From NCBI GenBank assembly GCA_003242885.1, contig QKMZ01000015.1:1-64000 (forward strand): a stretch of 64,000 bases of DNA, in the 5' to 3' direction. Source of the stretch: Candidatus Melainabacteria bacterium (GTDB taxonomy: Bacteria; Cyanobacteriota; Vampirovibrionia; Obscuribacterales; Obscuribacteraceae). Position 1 is the first letter of the stretch. Each line of letters opens with the position of its first letter. The position numbers and the translations under genes were made by a program. The notes beneath the pieces were generated by a model. The model was given only the letters and a program-made list of their open reading frames with translations. It had not been told where the DNA came from and ran no database searches. This document shows positions 23,061 to 32,244 of the stretch, piece by piece.

Positions 23061-23966
23061 ATGCAGGTGCCTGACGCCTGGTATGTAGTTGCCTCTAGTA
23101 TGGAAATCGGAAAGAAGCCTATTTCGGTCTTCTTATTCTCGAAGAAGTTCGTTTTATGGCGTGATTCTGCTGGCGAGATTCACATGCAGATCGACGCTTG
23201 TCCTCATCGATCGGCGAGTCTGAGTCTTGGAGAGGTGGTTGACGACTGCATAACATGCCCTTTTCACGGCTTTAGGTTTGACCCGAACGGAGCATGTTCC
23301 TTGGTTCCTGAAACAGGAAGAGCTGCGCCCAATCTGAAAGTAGAAACGCACGCAGTGATAGAGCGCAATGGTTTTGTTTGGCTAAAAAAAGGCGATAACT
23401 TACCGGACTCGCCGCCTTGGTTTGATGAACTCAATGACGGGTTGGTCTCTTACCAGTCCATCCATGAGTGGCCAACACATATTTCAAGGTGCGTCGAGAA
23501 CCAGCTTGATTATGCACATTTGCCGTTCGTGCATCGAAAAACAATTGGCCGCGGTCTCGATGTTAGCGGCACAAGACGGATTGATTGCACTGACCGTCGA
23601 ATAAGCATGTACGTTGACGTGGAGAATAATGACATTCCCACTATTCAATTTATCTTTCCAAATCTCTGGCTGCTGACTATCCGAGCAGAAAAATTCTTTC
23701 AGTTCATTGCGTTCGTCCCGGCGACGGCAACGCGAACTCGCTTATATCTTCGAGCATATCAGGGCGTGATTACTCTTCCTCTGTTAAATCCCTTTCTTGC
23801 TCCGATATTCAACCGGTCGAATGCAGTCATTCTGAATGAGGATCGCAGGGTGGTTCTTTCTCAGAGACCGTTGGATACAAGCGAAGCGGTAGAAGAGAAA
23901 CTGTTTCCTAGTGACAGAGGCATCGAGCACTTTCGTCGACTATGGCGTGCGAACACTGGCAGTTGA
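23061..23966 (+). CDS. Rieske non-haem iron oxygenase, alpha-subunit-like
   Basis: 301 residues from the ATG at 23061 with AAGGAG upstream. The N-terminal Rieske 2Fe-2S domain contains CPHRSASLSLGEV and CPFHGFRF (C-x-H...C-x2-H). The catalytic domain has CVENQLDYAHLPFVHR, matching the E-N-x2-D-x2-H-x4-H iron-binding pattern of ring-hydroxylating oxygenases such as PaO/VanA-like monooxygenases. No reductase neighbour is seen, so the electron donor must be elsewhere. The substrate is unknown. Confidence 0.9.
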   Translation: MQVPDAWYVVASSMEIGKKPISVFLFSKKFVLWRDSAGEIHMQIDACPHRSASLSLGEVVDDCITCPFHGFRFDPNGACSLVPETGRAAPNLKVETHAVIERNGFVWLKKGDNLPDSPPWFDELNDGLVSYQSIHEWPTHISRCVENQLDYAHLPFVHRKTIGRGLDVSGTRRIDCTDRRISMYVDVENNDIPTIQFIFPNLWLLTIRAEKFFQFIAFVPATATRTRLYLRAYQGVITLPLLNPFLAPIFNRSNAVILNEDRRVVLSQRPLDTSEAVEEKLFPSDRGIEHFRRLWRANTGS

Positions 23967-23979
23967 GATGTGCATGCGG

Positions 23980-24001
23980 TGCGCTATCCAGGCGCATTTT
24001 T
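23980..24001 (+). terminator. Terminator of the Rieske gene
   Basis: TGCGC at 23980-23984 pairs with GCGCA at 23992-23996, followed by TTTTT at 23997-24001. It begins 14 bases after the stop codon. Confidence 0.7.
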
Positions 24002-24145
24002 GAAACTCGCCACTACGGGCACCGTATTTTTAAAGTTTTTGAAAAGCCACAAATTTTGAACATTTTCGATAATGCGAAATTCTATGTGCCCGCAAAAGCA
24101 GGCAGGTAGGGAGTTTTTGAGTTCGAAAAAAAACGGCGCGAACCG

Positions 24146-24174
24146 TTGACGAGGCGAAAAAGTTTTTGTATAAA
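24146..24174 (+). promoter_or_regulatory. Strong sigma-70 promoter
   Basis: TTGACG at 24146-24151, a 17-base spacer, TATAAA at 24169-24174. It is near-consensus and is not followed by a clear protein gene for several hundred bases. Confidence 0.75.
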
Positions 24175-24180
24175 AGGTAT

Positions 24181-24408
24181 TGGAAGGTTCAAATTACCTT
24201 CGTTTTGATAGCTCAGATTCTTGCACTATGGAGGGTTTGCGCAGTTTTGACGAGAGTAAAATTTGAATAATTCCATTGCATGATATTTCCGGCCTCTCTG
24301 GCTGGAAAACAGCTGAAAGTGGCAGCCTCAGAGCGTCTGGGGCTGCCGGGCTGGAGAAACATAACTTAGACTTTCCTTGGCGCCTGATATATTTCTGGCG
24401 TCTTTTTT
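24181..24408 (+). ncRNA. Candidate structured small RNA
   Basis: About 228 bases between a near-consensus promoter and a terminator (GGCGCC at 24379-24384 with GGCGTC at 24397-24402, then six T). It contains a 12-pair hairpin, 24321-24332 with 24336-24347, closed by a GCG loop. No convincing coding frame is present. I could not match it to 6S, SRP, RNase P or a known riboswitch from memory. An open frame at 24276-24665 crosses the terminator and looks fortuitous. Confidence 0.55.
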
Positions 24409-24805
24409 ATCATCGAATCTACCTGAACCAGCCTGGATTAGCTGCGAAATTTCCTGAGCATGTTGCAGTTTGGCGATGCGAAATGTTGAAAATTTGGTTA
24501 ACGAACTTGGGCGTGAGCTGCAAATTTACCATAATAAAAATGGAATTTGAAATGACTGAAAACCACACAGATAAAGGAGTTCGGCCTGATGGCGTGGTCT
24601 CCGACAAGGTCAAAAATTTGGATTTAGGGATAGCAATAATGCATCTTTTTAGTCGATGTAATTGACTGAGTTTCGGATAAACCACTTCCTAAGGCTAATG
24701 TAAGAGATAGGCACCGCATGTAGTGGTGCCTGTCTTTCTAAAAGCTATAACTTATTGCTGCCTTAATGTTATATCCTCTGCGAGGAGTTGAAGCTTTTCG
24801 AGCTT

Positions 24806-24955
24806 TCACACTTTGATCGCTGAATGAATTTGAGTTTTGACTTCGGTAAAGACGTTTTCAGCGTGTTTGTTGGCATTGGATGGCGTGCACGAACAGACGG
24901 CGCATGTGATTGCGACGCAAAAAAAGGCGTACTGAAGATTAGAAGAACGAAGCAT
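24806..24955 (-). CDS. Small lipoprotein-like peptide
   Basis: 49 residues from the ATG at 24955. Hydrophobic N-terminus QYAFFCVAITCAVCSC suggests a lipoprotein signal with a Cys at the cleavage point, followed by a short polar tail with a helical appearance (HAENVFTEVKTQIHSAIKV). A frame on the same strand at 24769-24966 is an alternative. A weak purine-rich ribosome site is present. Entericidin-like peptides have this layout, but no family is claimed. Confidence 0.4.
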   Translation of the reverse strand: MLRSSNLQYAFFCVAITCAVCSCTPSNANKHAENVFTEVKTQIHSAIKV

Positions 24956-24972
24956 CTTTCTATCATAACCTA

Positions 24973-25263
24973 ATGGCAAAACACTACTTCCGAAGAAGGC
25001 TGACAAATGAGCTTTTCGCTGTTAGGCGGTTTATACATGTCATACATCAATTTTATCCCGTCTATCTTTCGCTCCAGGAGTTCGCCAATAGGCTGACCTC
25101 GCCCCTCTCGGCGAATTTGGTTTGGTCTACAGAAGTGCCCGAAGCACGCAGGCAGTATCTTTCAGCAACGGTCCGCTCTATAATAGAGTTAGGTCAAAAT
25201 TTGACATCATCTAATCTGGTCCGAATAATAAGAGAACATACTATTGATGAAACCGAAAAGTAA
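24973..25263 (+). CDS. Hypothetical protein
   Basis: 96 residues, basic and probably helical (MAKHYFRRRLTNELFAVRRF..., later SATVRSIIELGQNLTSSNLVRIIREH). It overlaps the next gene by 20 bases in another frame, which is compatible with coupling. There is no recognisable domain. It could be a regulatory protein or a spurious frame; the codon pattern is not decisive. Confidence 0.4.
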   Translation: MAKHYFRRRLTNELFAVRRFIHVIHQFYPVYLSLQEFANRLTSPLSANLVWSTEVPEARRQYLSATVRSIIELGQNLTSSNLVRIIREHTIDETEK

Positions 25264-25708
25264 GGCAGGTAAACCGTTTCCGCAACTGCCGCCGGACACG
25301 CCGACCAGATATGGCCCACTCAGCATCCATCAAAACGGAATTGCTGTTAAAGCTCTGATGGCAACGCCAACACCGCTGATTGGAAAACAGAGTCACCTTG
25401 CTTATTCTCTGGAAAATGTCCGTTTGTCGTTGCACGTGGAGCGTTTCGACGCAACAGAACGTTTATCCTCCGACATAATTTGCGTTACTCGCTTCCCTGA
25501 ATACGGGGTTGAAAGCAAACACCTGACACCATGCGAGATGCGCGTTGGGCAAACGCATGGCACCGCCGTGGTTCAATCAACTTGCATGTGTATGGACTTC
25601 GAGAACATGCATGATACTGTTTTGGAAGTGGAATATTCGCTCGGTGACGAGTCGATCTCGCTTGTATCTATCCCTGTTAAGTTCCCAGTTGCATCGCCCG
25701 AGGAATAG
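25244..25708 (+). CDS. Hypothetical protein, all-beta-like
   Basis: 154 residues. A Lys/Pro-rich N-terminus is followed by alternating hydrophobic strands (HLAYSLENVRLSLHVERF, DIICVTRF, VLEVEYSLGDESISLVSIPVKF) that suggest a beta-sandwich or PilZ-like barrel, without a clear PilZ RxxxR motif. No signal peptide. A second start codon immediately follows the first (MMKPK). It is likely real because of its length and smooth hydrophobic pattern. Function unknown. Confidence 0.6.
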   Translation: MMKPKSKAGKPFPQLPPDTPTRYGPLSIHQNGIAVKALMATPTPLIGKQSHLAYSLENVRLSLHVERFDATERLSSDIICVTRFPEYGVESKHLTPCEMRVGQTHGTAVVQSTCMCMDFENMHDTVLEVEYSLGDESISLVSIPVKFPVASPEE

Positions 25709-25737
25709 TCAGAAGAGTAAATTTCTCAATCTGCACA

Positions 25738-26331
25738 TCACGAGCACATCGTTATCAGTGTGGGTAAGTCGATTTTCTCTTCTTCTTCTTCTTCTTCTTT
25801 TTCGTGTGCATTCTTATGGGCTGCTGAAGCGGCGCTCTGATAAACAGAAAGCTCTCGGATTTCGACCGATTTGACGCGGACGCCCCAGCCGTTTGCACGG
25901 CGGCCGAGTTCTCGTTTGAGCACGTTGTTCAGGTCCAATTCGCTGGTGCTAATTCTGTGCGCGGTGTACTCGCCGACAGTACTTCTTAATACTGTATGCA
26001 TTGTTTCTACTGTATGCGCAATCGGATCATCAACCTTCGCGATCGCCTTCGCTGCGTCTTTTATGTAAAAACGACAGAGTGCAGAGAGTTTTACAGGAAC
26101 ATTGTCCAACGTAGTCGTCTCAATCAGAGCAGTAGTAGAAGCGGTGATGCGTGTGTCGACGCTTAGAGAGCGGTCGATCAAGGGGACGACCAATTGCATG
26201 CCCGGGCCTCTGTCTCCGATGATTTTTCCGAATCGAAAAATGACGAGGCGATCATGCTCTCTTACGATCTTTATTCCGGAAAGTAAGATCATGAAAACAA
26301 GGACCAGCATTCCGCCGAAGATTTCGTGCAT
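25738..26331 (-). CDS. SPFH/Band 7 protein (slipin-like), short
   Basis: 197 residues. One N-terminal TM helix (FGGMLVLVFMILLSGIKIV) leads into the Band 7 domain: EHDRLVIFRFGKIIGDRGPGMQLVVPLIDRSLSVDTR, VPVKLSALCRFYIKDAAKA, then LRSTVGEYTAHRISTSELDLN and ANGWGVRVKSVEIREL. Slipins organise membrane microdomains. The usual C-terminal coiled coil is replaced after residue about 170 by a run of Glu encoded by a GAA/GAG repeat (25778-25803), so the end may be eroded by repeat slippage. Confidence 0.88.
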   Translation of the reverse strand: MHEIFGGMLVLVFMILLSGIKIVREHDRLVIFRFGKIIGDRGPGMQLVVPLIDRSLSVDTRITASTTALIETTTLDNVPVKLSALCRFYIKDAAKAIAKVDDPIAHTVETMHTVLRSTVGEYTAHRISTSELDLNNVLKRELGRRANGWGVRVKSVEIRELSVYQSAASAAHKNAHEKEEEEEEEKIDLPTLITMCS

Positions 26332-26432
26332 AGCCTTAATCCAGAAGTTTTTCCAATTCTACCCAGTGGCACTTTTGCCTGTGACTGGGAAAAACCCTAG
26401 TTGCGCATTTTGCGACAAAACGGAGACCGTCG

Positions 26433-26939
26433 TTATTTACTTGCCTTAGGAACGATAAAAGTTCGTCCTTTGTCCGTTGTCACCTTCTCGAAGCCTTTAT
26501 CGACTTCCATTCGTCTTTCTCTCACTGTGCCGTGCATGCTTGAGATGCGTCCACCGAGCAAGAATGACCCCGCGTTTAATTGTGGGTTCCAGGTCGATTT
26601 GGTGTTGGCATAAAGGTTTTGCGGAACCTCCATCTCGACTTGATGCGAAGTGGTGGCATTGCGCAGATGTTTGACAAGATCAGGCGTGAAGCTAGAATTG
26701 CTGATTTCTACATCGAGAAAATAGCGATTCATTGGCTCTCTTTTGACCACGTTCATGTTTGATAGTGGAGTGTCTGTTATGTAGGTGTGCGTTGAACCGG
26801 CGTAAGGAACATCCCAGGTTGTGCGACCTTGGCGTCCAAGTTCTGCTTTTAGTTCTTTATAAATTGAACTGGAAAGAGGATGTGATTGATTTTGTGCGTC
26901 AAGCCAGCCATAGCCAGTTTCACTAACAACAACGTCGTA
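26433..26939 (-). pseudogene. Truncated hypothetical protein
   Basis: The frame is open from just after a stop at about 26942 to 26433, about 168 codons, but has no good start at its upstream end. An internal ATG at 26756 would give 107 residues. The upstream part (ETGYGWLDAQNQSHPLSS) reads like normal protein and is co-linear with the rest, so the gene seems to have lost its 5' end next to the hydrolase. No domain recognised. Confidence 0.5.
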
Positions 26940-26954
26940 CTACCGCACCGCTGT

Positions 26955-27866
26955 TTACTTTACGCTCACCGCTTTCGGTATCACTCGCTTTAAAAACGCC
27001 AGCATTAAGTCTGCAATGATTTGTCCGTCCTCTTCCAGCGCAAAATGACCTGTGTCTAGTAGATGATATTCCAGATTCTTAAGGTCTTTCTTGTATGGTT
27101 CTGCGCCGGCAGGCGGAAAAATCTGATCGTTTTTACCCCAGACTATCAGCATCGGTGGCTGATGATCCCGGAAATACTGCTGCCAGCTCGGATAATGAGG
27201 AGGATTTGTTCCATAGCTATAGAAAAGTTCGAGTTGAATTTCTCTATTGCCTGGTCGATCAAGTCCGAATTGATCATTTACCCAAGCATCAGGACTGATT
27301 GCTTCGATATCGCGCACGCCTGTGTGGTACTGCCACTTCGTTGCGTTGAGATCGCAAAGCCATCTGATTGCATCGCCGTTTTCTTTTGACTTGTCTTTCC
27401 AGAATTTCTTGATAGGCTTCCAGAAATCATTGTCGAGCCCTTCTTCGTAAGCATTCCCATTTTGCACAATCAAAGATTGAATTTGCTCAGGATGTTGTGA
27501 TGCGATTCGGTAGCCCACAGGAGCGCCATAGTCCATCACATATAGCGAGTACTTTTTCAATTTCAACTTTTCAATTAGCTTGTAAGTGACGCGAGCCAAG
27601 TTGTCAAAACTGTATTCAAACTCTGACACGTCGGGTGTCGCGCTTCGACCAAATCCCGGAAAATCAGGCGCAATTACATGGTAATCGCCTGCTAGCTGCG
27701 GAATTAAATTGCGAAACATTTGAGAAGAGGTTGGGAAGCCGTGCAGCAAGACAATTGTAGGCGCATCCTCCGGACCAGCTTCGCGATAAAAGATTTCGAG
27801 CCCGTCGATATCAGTTGTGCGGTAATACACCTTCTGATGTGACTTTTCTGGATGTTTCTCTGCCAT
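26955..27866 (-). CDS. Alpha/beta hydrolase, haloalkane dehalogenase/epoxide hydrolase-like
   Basis: 303 residues. Oxyanion motif [28 protein letters not shown], nucleophile elbow [12 protein letters not shown] with Asp rather than Ser (about residue 114), a cap domain, [14 protein letters not shown] (acid) and DTGHFALEE (catalytic His). An Asp nucleophile places it with haloalkane dehalogenases, fluoroacetate dehalogenases and epoxide hydrolases. It lacks a signal peptide and so is cytoplasmic. Monocistronic by appearance. Substrate not predictable. Confidence 0.92.
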   Translation of the reverse strand: MAEKHPEKSHQKVYYRTTDIDGLEIFYREAGPEDAPTIVLLHGFPTSSQMFRNLIPQLAGDYHVIAPDFPGFGRSATPDVSEFEYSFDNLARVTYKLIEKLKLKKYSLYVMDYGAPVGYRIASQHPEQIQSLIVQNGNAYEEGLDNDFWKPIKKFWKDKSKENGDAIRWLCDLNATKWQYHTGVRDIEAISPDAWVNDQFGLDRPGNREIQLELFYSYGTNPPHYPSWQQYFRDHQPPMLIVWGKNDQIFPPAGAEPYKKDLKNLEYHLLDTGHFALEEDGQIIADLMLAFLKRVIPKAVSVK

Positions 27867-28102
27867 GTTGCTATCCTCTTTGCAGAAAAGAGCGCGCCGC
27901 GTCAGCCGCGTGCGCTATCTTTGCTGGAAGTCTATTCCCTTTTCGAGGCAGGCACATTAACGCTGGTTGCAAAGGAGGAGCATTTTGGAGTTTCTACCCG
28001 TTAGCTGCAACTAACCAGTTGCGAAAGTGTTTTGTGATTTGACTGTCGCCCGTCAACCAGGGCTATCGTGTATGAGTCTGGATTTGAGAGGTTTTGACTA
28101 TT

Positions 28103-28393
28103 ATGGACCGACCAACAATCAATGAAAACACCGCAGCCTGGATGGCGTTTGTGTGGATCTCTTTTGGTATATCTGTGTTTCTGATGTCGTGTGGAATTTA
28201 CCAATTACCCGCAGAACTTTGGGTGAAAGGCTATATGACGATGGGGCTGTTTTTCTGTGTAGGTTCGAGTTTTACGCTCGCTAAAACAGTGCGCGATAAC
28301 CACGAGTCACGCAAACTCATTAATCGCGTGACGGAAGTAAAAACCGAACGCATGCTGCAAGATTATGAACTTAAAGAACCTTTGCGTGTGTAA
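28103..28393 (+). CDS. YiaA/YiaB-family inner membrane protein
   Basis: 96 residues from the ATG at 28103 with GAGAGG upstream. The YiaA/B two-helix domain is clear: TAAWMAFVWISFGISVFLM (helix 1) and GYMTMGLFFCVGSSFTLAKTVRD (helix 2), with the conserved Lys-x-x-Arg-Asp end. The short C-terminal tail is charged. Function of the family is unknown. Confidence 0.88.
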   Translation: MDRPTINENTAAWMAFVWISFGISVFLMSCGIYQLPAELWVKGYMTMGLFFCVGSSFTLAKTVRDNHESRKLINRVTEVKTERMLQDYELKEPLRV

Positions 28394-28470
28394 CGAATCT
28401 ACTATGCACAGGTTCTATCGCTCGATGCCTGGGAGAAGTGCAAAGCCGTTCAGTTCTCCGCGTTTCAGCT

Positions 28471-29010
28471 CTACGCCGCGTCCTGACGTTCTTCGTGCTT
28501 TTCGGCTTCCTCTGAATGAGTCTCGGAATCATCGTTAGCGAATTCGGAAACGGCGTCAATCGCTGCAGCCGTTCTGTCCATCGGCTCGACTATTCTTTGT
28601 ACGTCATCGAAATCGCCGCGAATTGCTTTGAGTGCAAAAATCTCTGCATCTATTTCGGAGCGGGTCCGCACCCCAAGCCGGCGAAAGAGGGGAAGAGGTG
28701 GGCACCATCCTCTAACTGCATGATTCATCAAAAACGCTGAGACAGTAAGCGGAATTGCTAAATATCCCTTGCCTTTAAGCATGGACAGAATACAACCACC
28801 AGTCGAAATGACCGTTGCATGAAGTTGCAGAACGCGTTCCATATCCCATTCGTCCGCAAGTTCATTCAGTCGTTCAGAAATCTCTTCCTCGCCGCTGCAA
28901 ACGAATGCAGCGATGTTTCTCTCGGTCTGACGATCAATTCTTTGATTTATTTTGTCGCATGTGTTTGCTCGAACTCTGTCGATTTTTTCCGGAACCATGT
29001 CTTTATGCAT
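28471..29010 (-). CDS. DUF2892 (YgaP-type) membrane protein
   Basis: 179 residues from the ATG at 29010; the longer frame to 29157 would overlap the next gene. The central block AVISTGGCILSMLKGKGYLAIPLTVSAFLMNHAVRGWCPPLPLFRRLGVRT-like pair of helices and RTRSEIDAEIFALKAIRGDF are typical of DUF2892 proteins of this lineage. An N-terminal amphipathic region (ISERLNELADEWDMERVLQ) and an acidic C-tail flank the helices. Role unknown; the family occurs near sulfur and stress genes. Confidence 0.8.
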   Translation of the reverse strand: MHKDMVPEKIDRVRANTCDKINQRIDRQTERNIAAFVCSGEEEISERLNELADEWDMERVLQLHATVISTGGCILSMLKGKGYLAIPLTVSAFLMNHAVRGWCPPLPLFRRLGVRTRSEIDAEIFALKAIRGDFDDVQRIVEPMDRTAAAIDAVSEFANDDSETHSEEAEKHEERQDAA

Positions 29011-29092
29011 ACCGCGGTCCTCAGTAGTTTTTCTCAATACTTTAGTGCTAGACCATGAATCTAGTTGAGGGTTCCTAAATTCGCACAACGAC

Positions 29093-29755
29093 CTACATCT
29101 TGTATCCGAAACCCTGCATGTTGTGCCATCCGGCGTCCGGGTCACCAACGGTTCCATGTTGGAAGTAGGACCAGTTTATGTTATTTGGATTGAAGTTTTT
29201 GCATTTTGCACCGATCATCCCCAGCAACATCTGACCATATCCTAATCCAGGCTCACCGACAGCAGCCAGCCCTCGGCGCTCCGCATTATCTTCTGATTGT
29301 TTTGCTTCCTCCTGAATCCGTTCTTGCATCTTCTTTTCGAGCCAGGCAATTGCTTCAGGGGAATTCGGATTTTGTCCGAATTTTTTCTGAAATTCAGTGG
29401 CATCCTGTATATAAGGTTGATTCATCATCTTTTCCCAAGCCTGGTTCTTCTCGCTCGCCGAAGTTCCAGCCTTCTTGTCTTGCACTTCTTCACTTGTCTT
29501 GTCAGCCGCCCGGGATTGCTCCTGCGTTACGCCAGGGGGGCTGTCCGGCGAGCGCGACAGGTCCTGCAGTAGATCATCGGTCGTTGGAAAGCTTTTCGGA
29601 AGTGAACTGGATCTTTCATAAGACAGTCCGCGCACATCATCCAGAGTGGCTGTAGCAAGAACGGTGCCCGCACCACCACGCCCGGTGTCCGATGGGCGAT
29701 TCAGATCTTCAACTTGAGCACGCCCGGTATCTTCCAAACGCTGACTATGTCCCAT
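29093..29755 (-). CDS. Hypothetical low-complexity protein
   Basis: 220 residues from the ATG at 29755. The N-terminal half is disordered and Ser/Asp/Gly-rich. Residues about 105-160 are charged and helical (SEKNQAWEKMMNQPYIQDATEFQKKFG, EAIAWLEKKMQERIQEEAKQ). The Gly/Asn-rich C-terminus (GLGYGQMLLGMIGAKCKNFNPNN) might bind a partner. No signal peptide. An earlier start at 29812 is possible. No family recognised; secreted or effector roles cannot be judged. Confidence 0.65.
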   Translation of the reverse strand: MGHSQRLEDTGRAQVEDLNRPSDTGRGGAGTVLATATLDDVRGLSYERSSSLPKSFPTTDDLLQDLSRSPDSPPGVTQEQSRAADKTSEEVQDKKAGTSASEKNQAWEKMMNQPYIQDATEFQKKFGQNPNSPEAIAWLEKKMQERIQEEAKQSEDNAERRGLAAVGEPGLGYGQMLLGMIGAKCKNFNPNNINWSYFQHGTVGDPDAGWHNMQGFGYKM

Positions 29756-29812
29756 ATTGATTACCCCTAGTAAGTAAAGTAGCCCTGAGCCACCTGCTGC
29801 AGGTTCAGGCAT

Positions 29813-30168
29813 GATGGCATAGTCGGCATCAAATTTTAGTCAAAGTGGAACGCTGGCATTGTGCCAAAATTAGCGGTAACAAAACTGCTGAAACTTGCAG
29901 AAAGAGGCAAGAGCAGGGAGTTCGGCCTTCTCTAAAATCTATCCCCACGGTGGTCCCGATACTTTTGGAACGAAAGGTGACTACGTGACCCATAAAAAGA
30001 TCCGATTCTTTGTGCGTTACTCGAAGTAGTGGATTTGGTGCCGTTTTGATGTGGTCGATGGAATCAGAGGACCGCCATGCGGTGTGGGTGCGAGGGACAG
30101 ATAGTTTTATGCTGATTTGATGCGCACTCGTATAGGCTAGGTCGAGCTAGCACCATTTAGGGGGGCAA
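29813..30168. other. Divergent intergenic region
   Basis: 356 bases between two divergent hypothetical genes. I see no gene, strong hairpin or near-consensus promoter pair. The ribosome site before 30169 is TAGGGGGGCAA. Confidence 0.6.
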
Positions 30169-32028
30169 ATGGCCGACATTCAACCTATAGTCTCCGAATC
30201 GAAAAGAATAGATGCACAAACAAACGTCACTGACAGTGCTTACGTGGGCTTCTGGGGTGACGTTTATGGCTCATTCGTCAATACATTCAGGTCGCAGGGC
30301 AACGGCGTAATACAACTGGCGAACCGTGCCGGTGCGAACTTGGAAGAAGTCAAACCAGTTCATACAGATGATCCGAACAGCGGCATTGGCGCTTGGAGTG
30401 CGTCGCTCGTCGGGCAGTCCGGCGCAATGGCCGTGGAACTGTTTGCGGCGCAAAAACTGGGAGCCGGACTGCGCGTACTAGCAGGAAAGGAAACCGCTGC
30501 CGCGGCGTTAACCGGAGCGGAGAGCGTGAAGTCCAGGCTCTATGCGAGCACCGCATTCGGTGCCTTCATGGGCGGTGTGCTCACGCCGAGCAACGACCCG
30601 GAGAGCTTCTGGCAAGACCGTGCCAAGAATATGTTTTCGAGCACAATCTCGATTGGTGGCATGACAGGAATAAGTCTCGGACTGGAAGCACAAGCGGCCA
30701 AACTGGGAAGTGGCACGGCTGCGGCGGTGCTGCGCAACGGATATTTTCACAACGCAGTAGGTGGGGCACTCGGCGGTGCCGTTGGTGACATGACATCACT
30801 GGCGCTGAACGGGCAGGGACCAAGCCTGACAGCGGACTACTGGAAGCAAGTCGGACGGGCTGGTGCCGAATTCGCACTTGTCGGTATGGGCGCGCACACA
30901 TTCAATCTTGCCGGAAAGAGCGCTTACAATATGACTCAACAGGCGCGCGCAGAAGGCGCAGAATCACAGCCTCGTCACATTGCTCCCGATGCCGTTGCCG
31001 CAGGCATACCTGAGAAACTTGCACCGAATGAATCTAGATCCGAGCAGTTCGCTGCACGACTCCTCAAAGAAACGTGGAATGGAAGCCATGAAAGCGCGCA
31101 GAAGCTGGTGGATGAAGCAGTAGGTAAGGACGGTAGGCCGGATGAATTGCGGAGGGCGAGCCTCATTGCAATGAGGGACGCAATCAGGGACGGAGATTTT
31201 AGTTCCGTGAAAGCGCTGCTGAACTTGGAGATCGGCGGAAGGAAATTAGTCACGGAGACTGATTTGCAAGCTCCCGAAAACAAAGCTGCTGCTGCTGCAG
31301 GTTTTAAGGATTCTCTGTCGGAAAGATGGATAGACATGGCGCTGCAGTGGGTGACCTTCAAAGTCGGAAATCAGTGGCTGATTACTGCTGACGATGTAAC
31401 AAGCCACCAACTACAGCATGCTGCAGCAGAAAGTTATATGAGTATGCTATCGCGCGGTCCTTGGTACGGTCCGGAGGTATTGGCGCGTGTCGAGGTTGAA
31501 GGACGCCGATTGCTCGTTGACGATCCAGGGGAACTTGCGCGCACGGCTCTTGCCAGGGCGTTGAGAGAAGGTAGCTCAAAAGACGCTCACAACATTATTC
31601 AGTCCAAAGTTGAGGGAAAAGACCTGATTGTGCCTGACGATGCCGGTAACAGCGAAATTCGCTCGGCTGCTATAGCAGGTCTGCATAAACTATTGACTGG
31701 GCGAGAGCCATTTTTTCCGAACCTGCAAACCTTTCTCGACCTGCAGATAGGCGAGCACAGGCTAATCACGGAATCCGATCTGCAAAGCGATACCGGCAGG
31801 TCTACTATACGTTCAGCCTTTGACGAACTGTGGGCAGACCCTACGGAGCACTTTTCCAACGCTTTGAGCCGCAGCGCTTTGTTGCTTGACGACTATCCCT
31901 CCATCTATGAAGATGTTAGCTCCGCCGCGCGGAACGCTCAAATCAAGTTGCTTCCCCATAACCCGTTTGCGGCAAGAGAACTGAGCACATTGGTAGTTCG
32001 TGGCATGCCGGTAATCAGCGTGCAATAG
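30169..32028 (+). CDS. Large hypothetical protein with C-terminal repeats
   Basis: 619 residues. The N-terminal 260 residues are Gly/Ala-rich with weakly hydrophobic stretches (VGQSGAMAVELFAAQKLGAG, GGALGGAVGD). The C-terminal 350 residues carry about five degenerate repeats of roughly 65 residues, each ending in a strand-turn such as EIGGRKLVTETDLQ, KVGNQWLITADDV, EVEGRRLLVDDPGE, KVEGKDLIVPDDA and QIGEHRLITESDL. The pattern is (V/I)xGxxL(I/V)xxxD. No signal peptide or enzyme motif. It may be a scaffold or effector; no function is claimed. Confidence 0.8.
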   Translation: MADIQPIVSESKRIDAQTNVTDSAYVGFWGDVYGSFVNTFRSQGNGVIQLANRAGANLEEVKPVHTDDPNSGIGAWSASLVGQSGAMAVELFAAQKLGAGLRVLAGKETAAAALTGAESVKSRLYASTAFGAFMGGVLTPSNDPESFWQDRAKNMFSSTISIGGMTGISLGLEAQAAKLGSGTAAAVLRNGYFHNAVGGALGGAVGDMTSLALNGQGPSLTADYWKQVGRAGAEFALVGMGAHTFNLAGKSAYNMTQQARAEGAESQPRHIAPDAVAAGIPEKLAPNESRSEQFAARLLKETWNGSHESAQKLVDEAVGKDGRPDELRRASLIAMRDAIRDGDFSSVKALLNLEIGGRKLVTETDLQAPENKAAAAAGFKDSLSERWIDMALQWVTFKVGNQWLITADDVTSHQLQHAAAESYMSMLSRGPWYGPEVLARVEVEGRRLLVDDPGELARTALARALREGSSKDAHNIIQSKVEGKDLIVPDDAGNSEIRSAAIAGLHKLLTGREPFFPNLQTFLDLQIGEHRLITESDLQSDTGRSTIRSAFDELWADPTEHFSNALSRSALLLDDYPSIYEDVSSAARNAQIKLLPHNPFAARELSTLVVRGMPVISVQ

Positions 32029-32244
32029 CCTAATTGATAGCCTGATGTTTCCGCTGGTTATTCTCACAAAAGATGCCAGTGCTTCAGCATCGACAAAGTC
32101 GGGGCATTAGTGGAGGTTTTTTGGGCTGTGCTGGCTCCTTCGGCGCTACGCTGCCGTGGGAGAATCAATTCGGGTTTCTAGGGTTTTTCCTATGCGTCAG
32201 AATTCTTCCACGAGTTATCCTGGAATGACTGAGAGGAAAAACTA

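Noticed and set aside
24181-24408. 6S, SRP or RNase P RNA
   Set aside because: I could not see the conserved motifs of any of these, so no named class is claimed.
24276-24665. Protein gene over the RNA candidate
   Set aside because: It crosses the hairpin and terminator and has no recognisable domain or good ribosome site.
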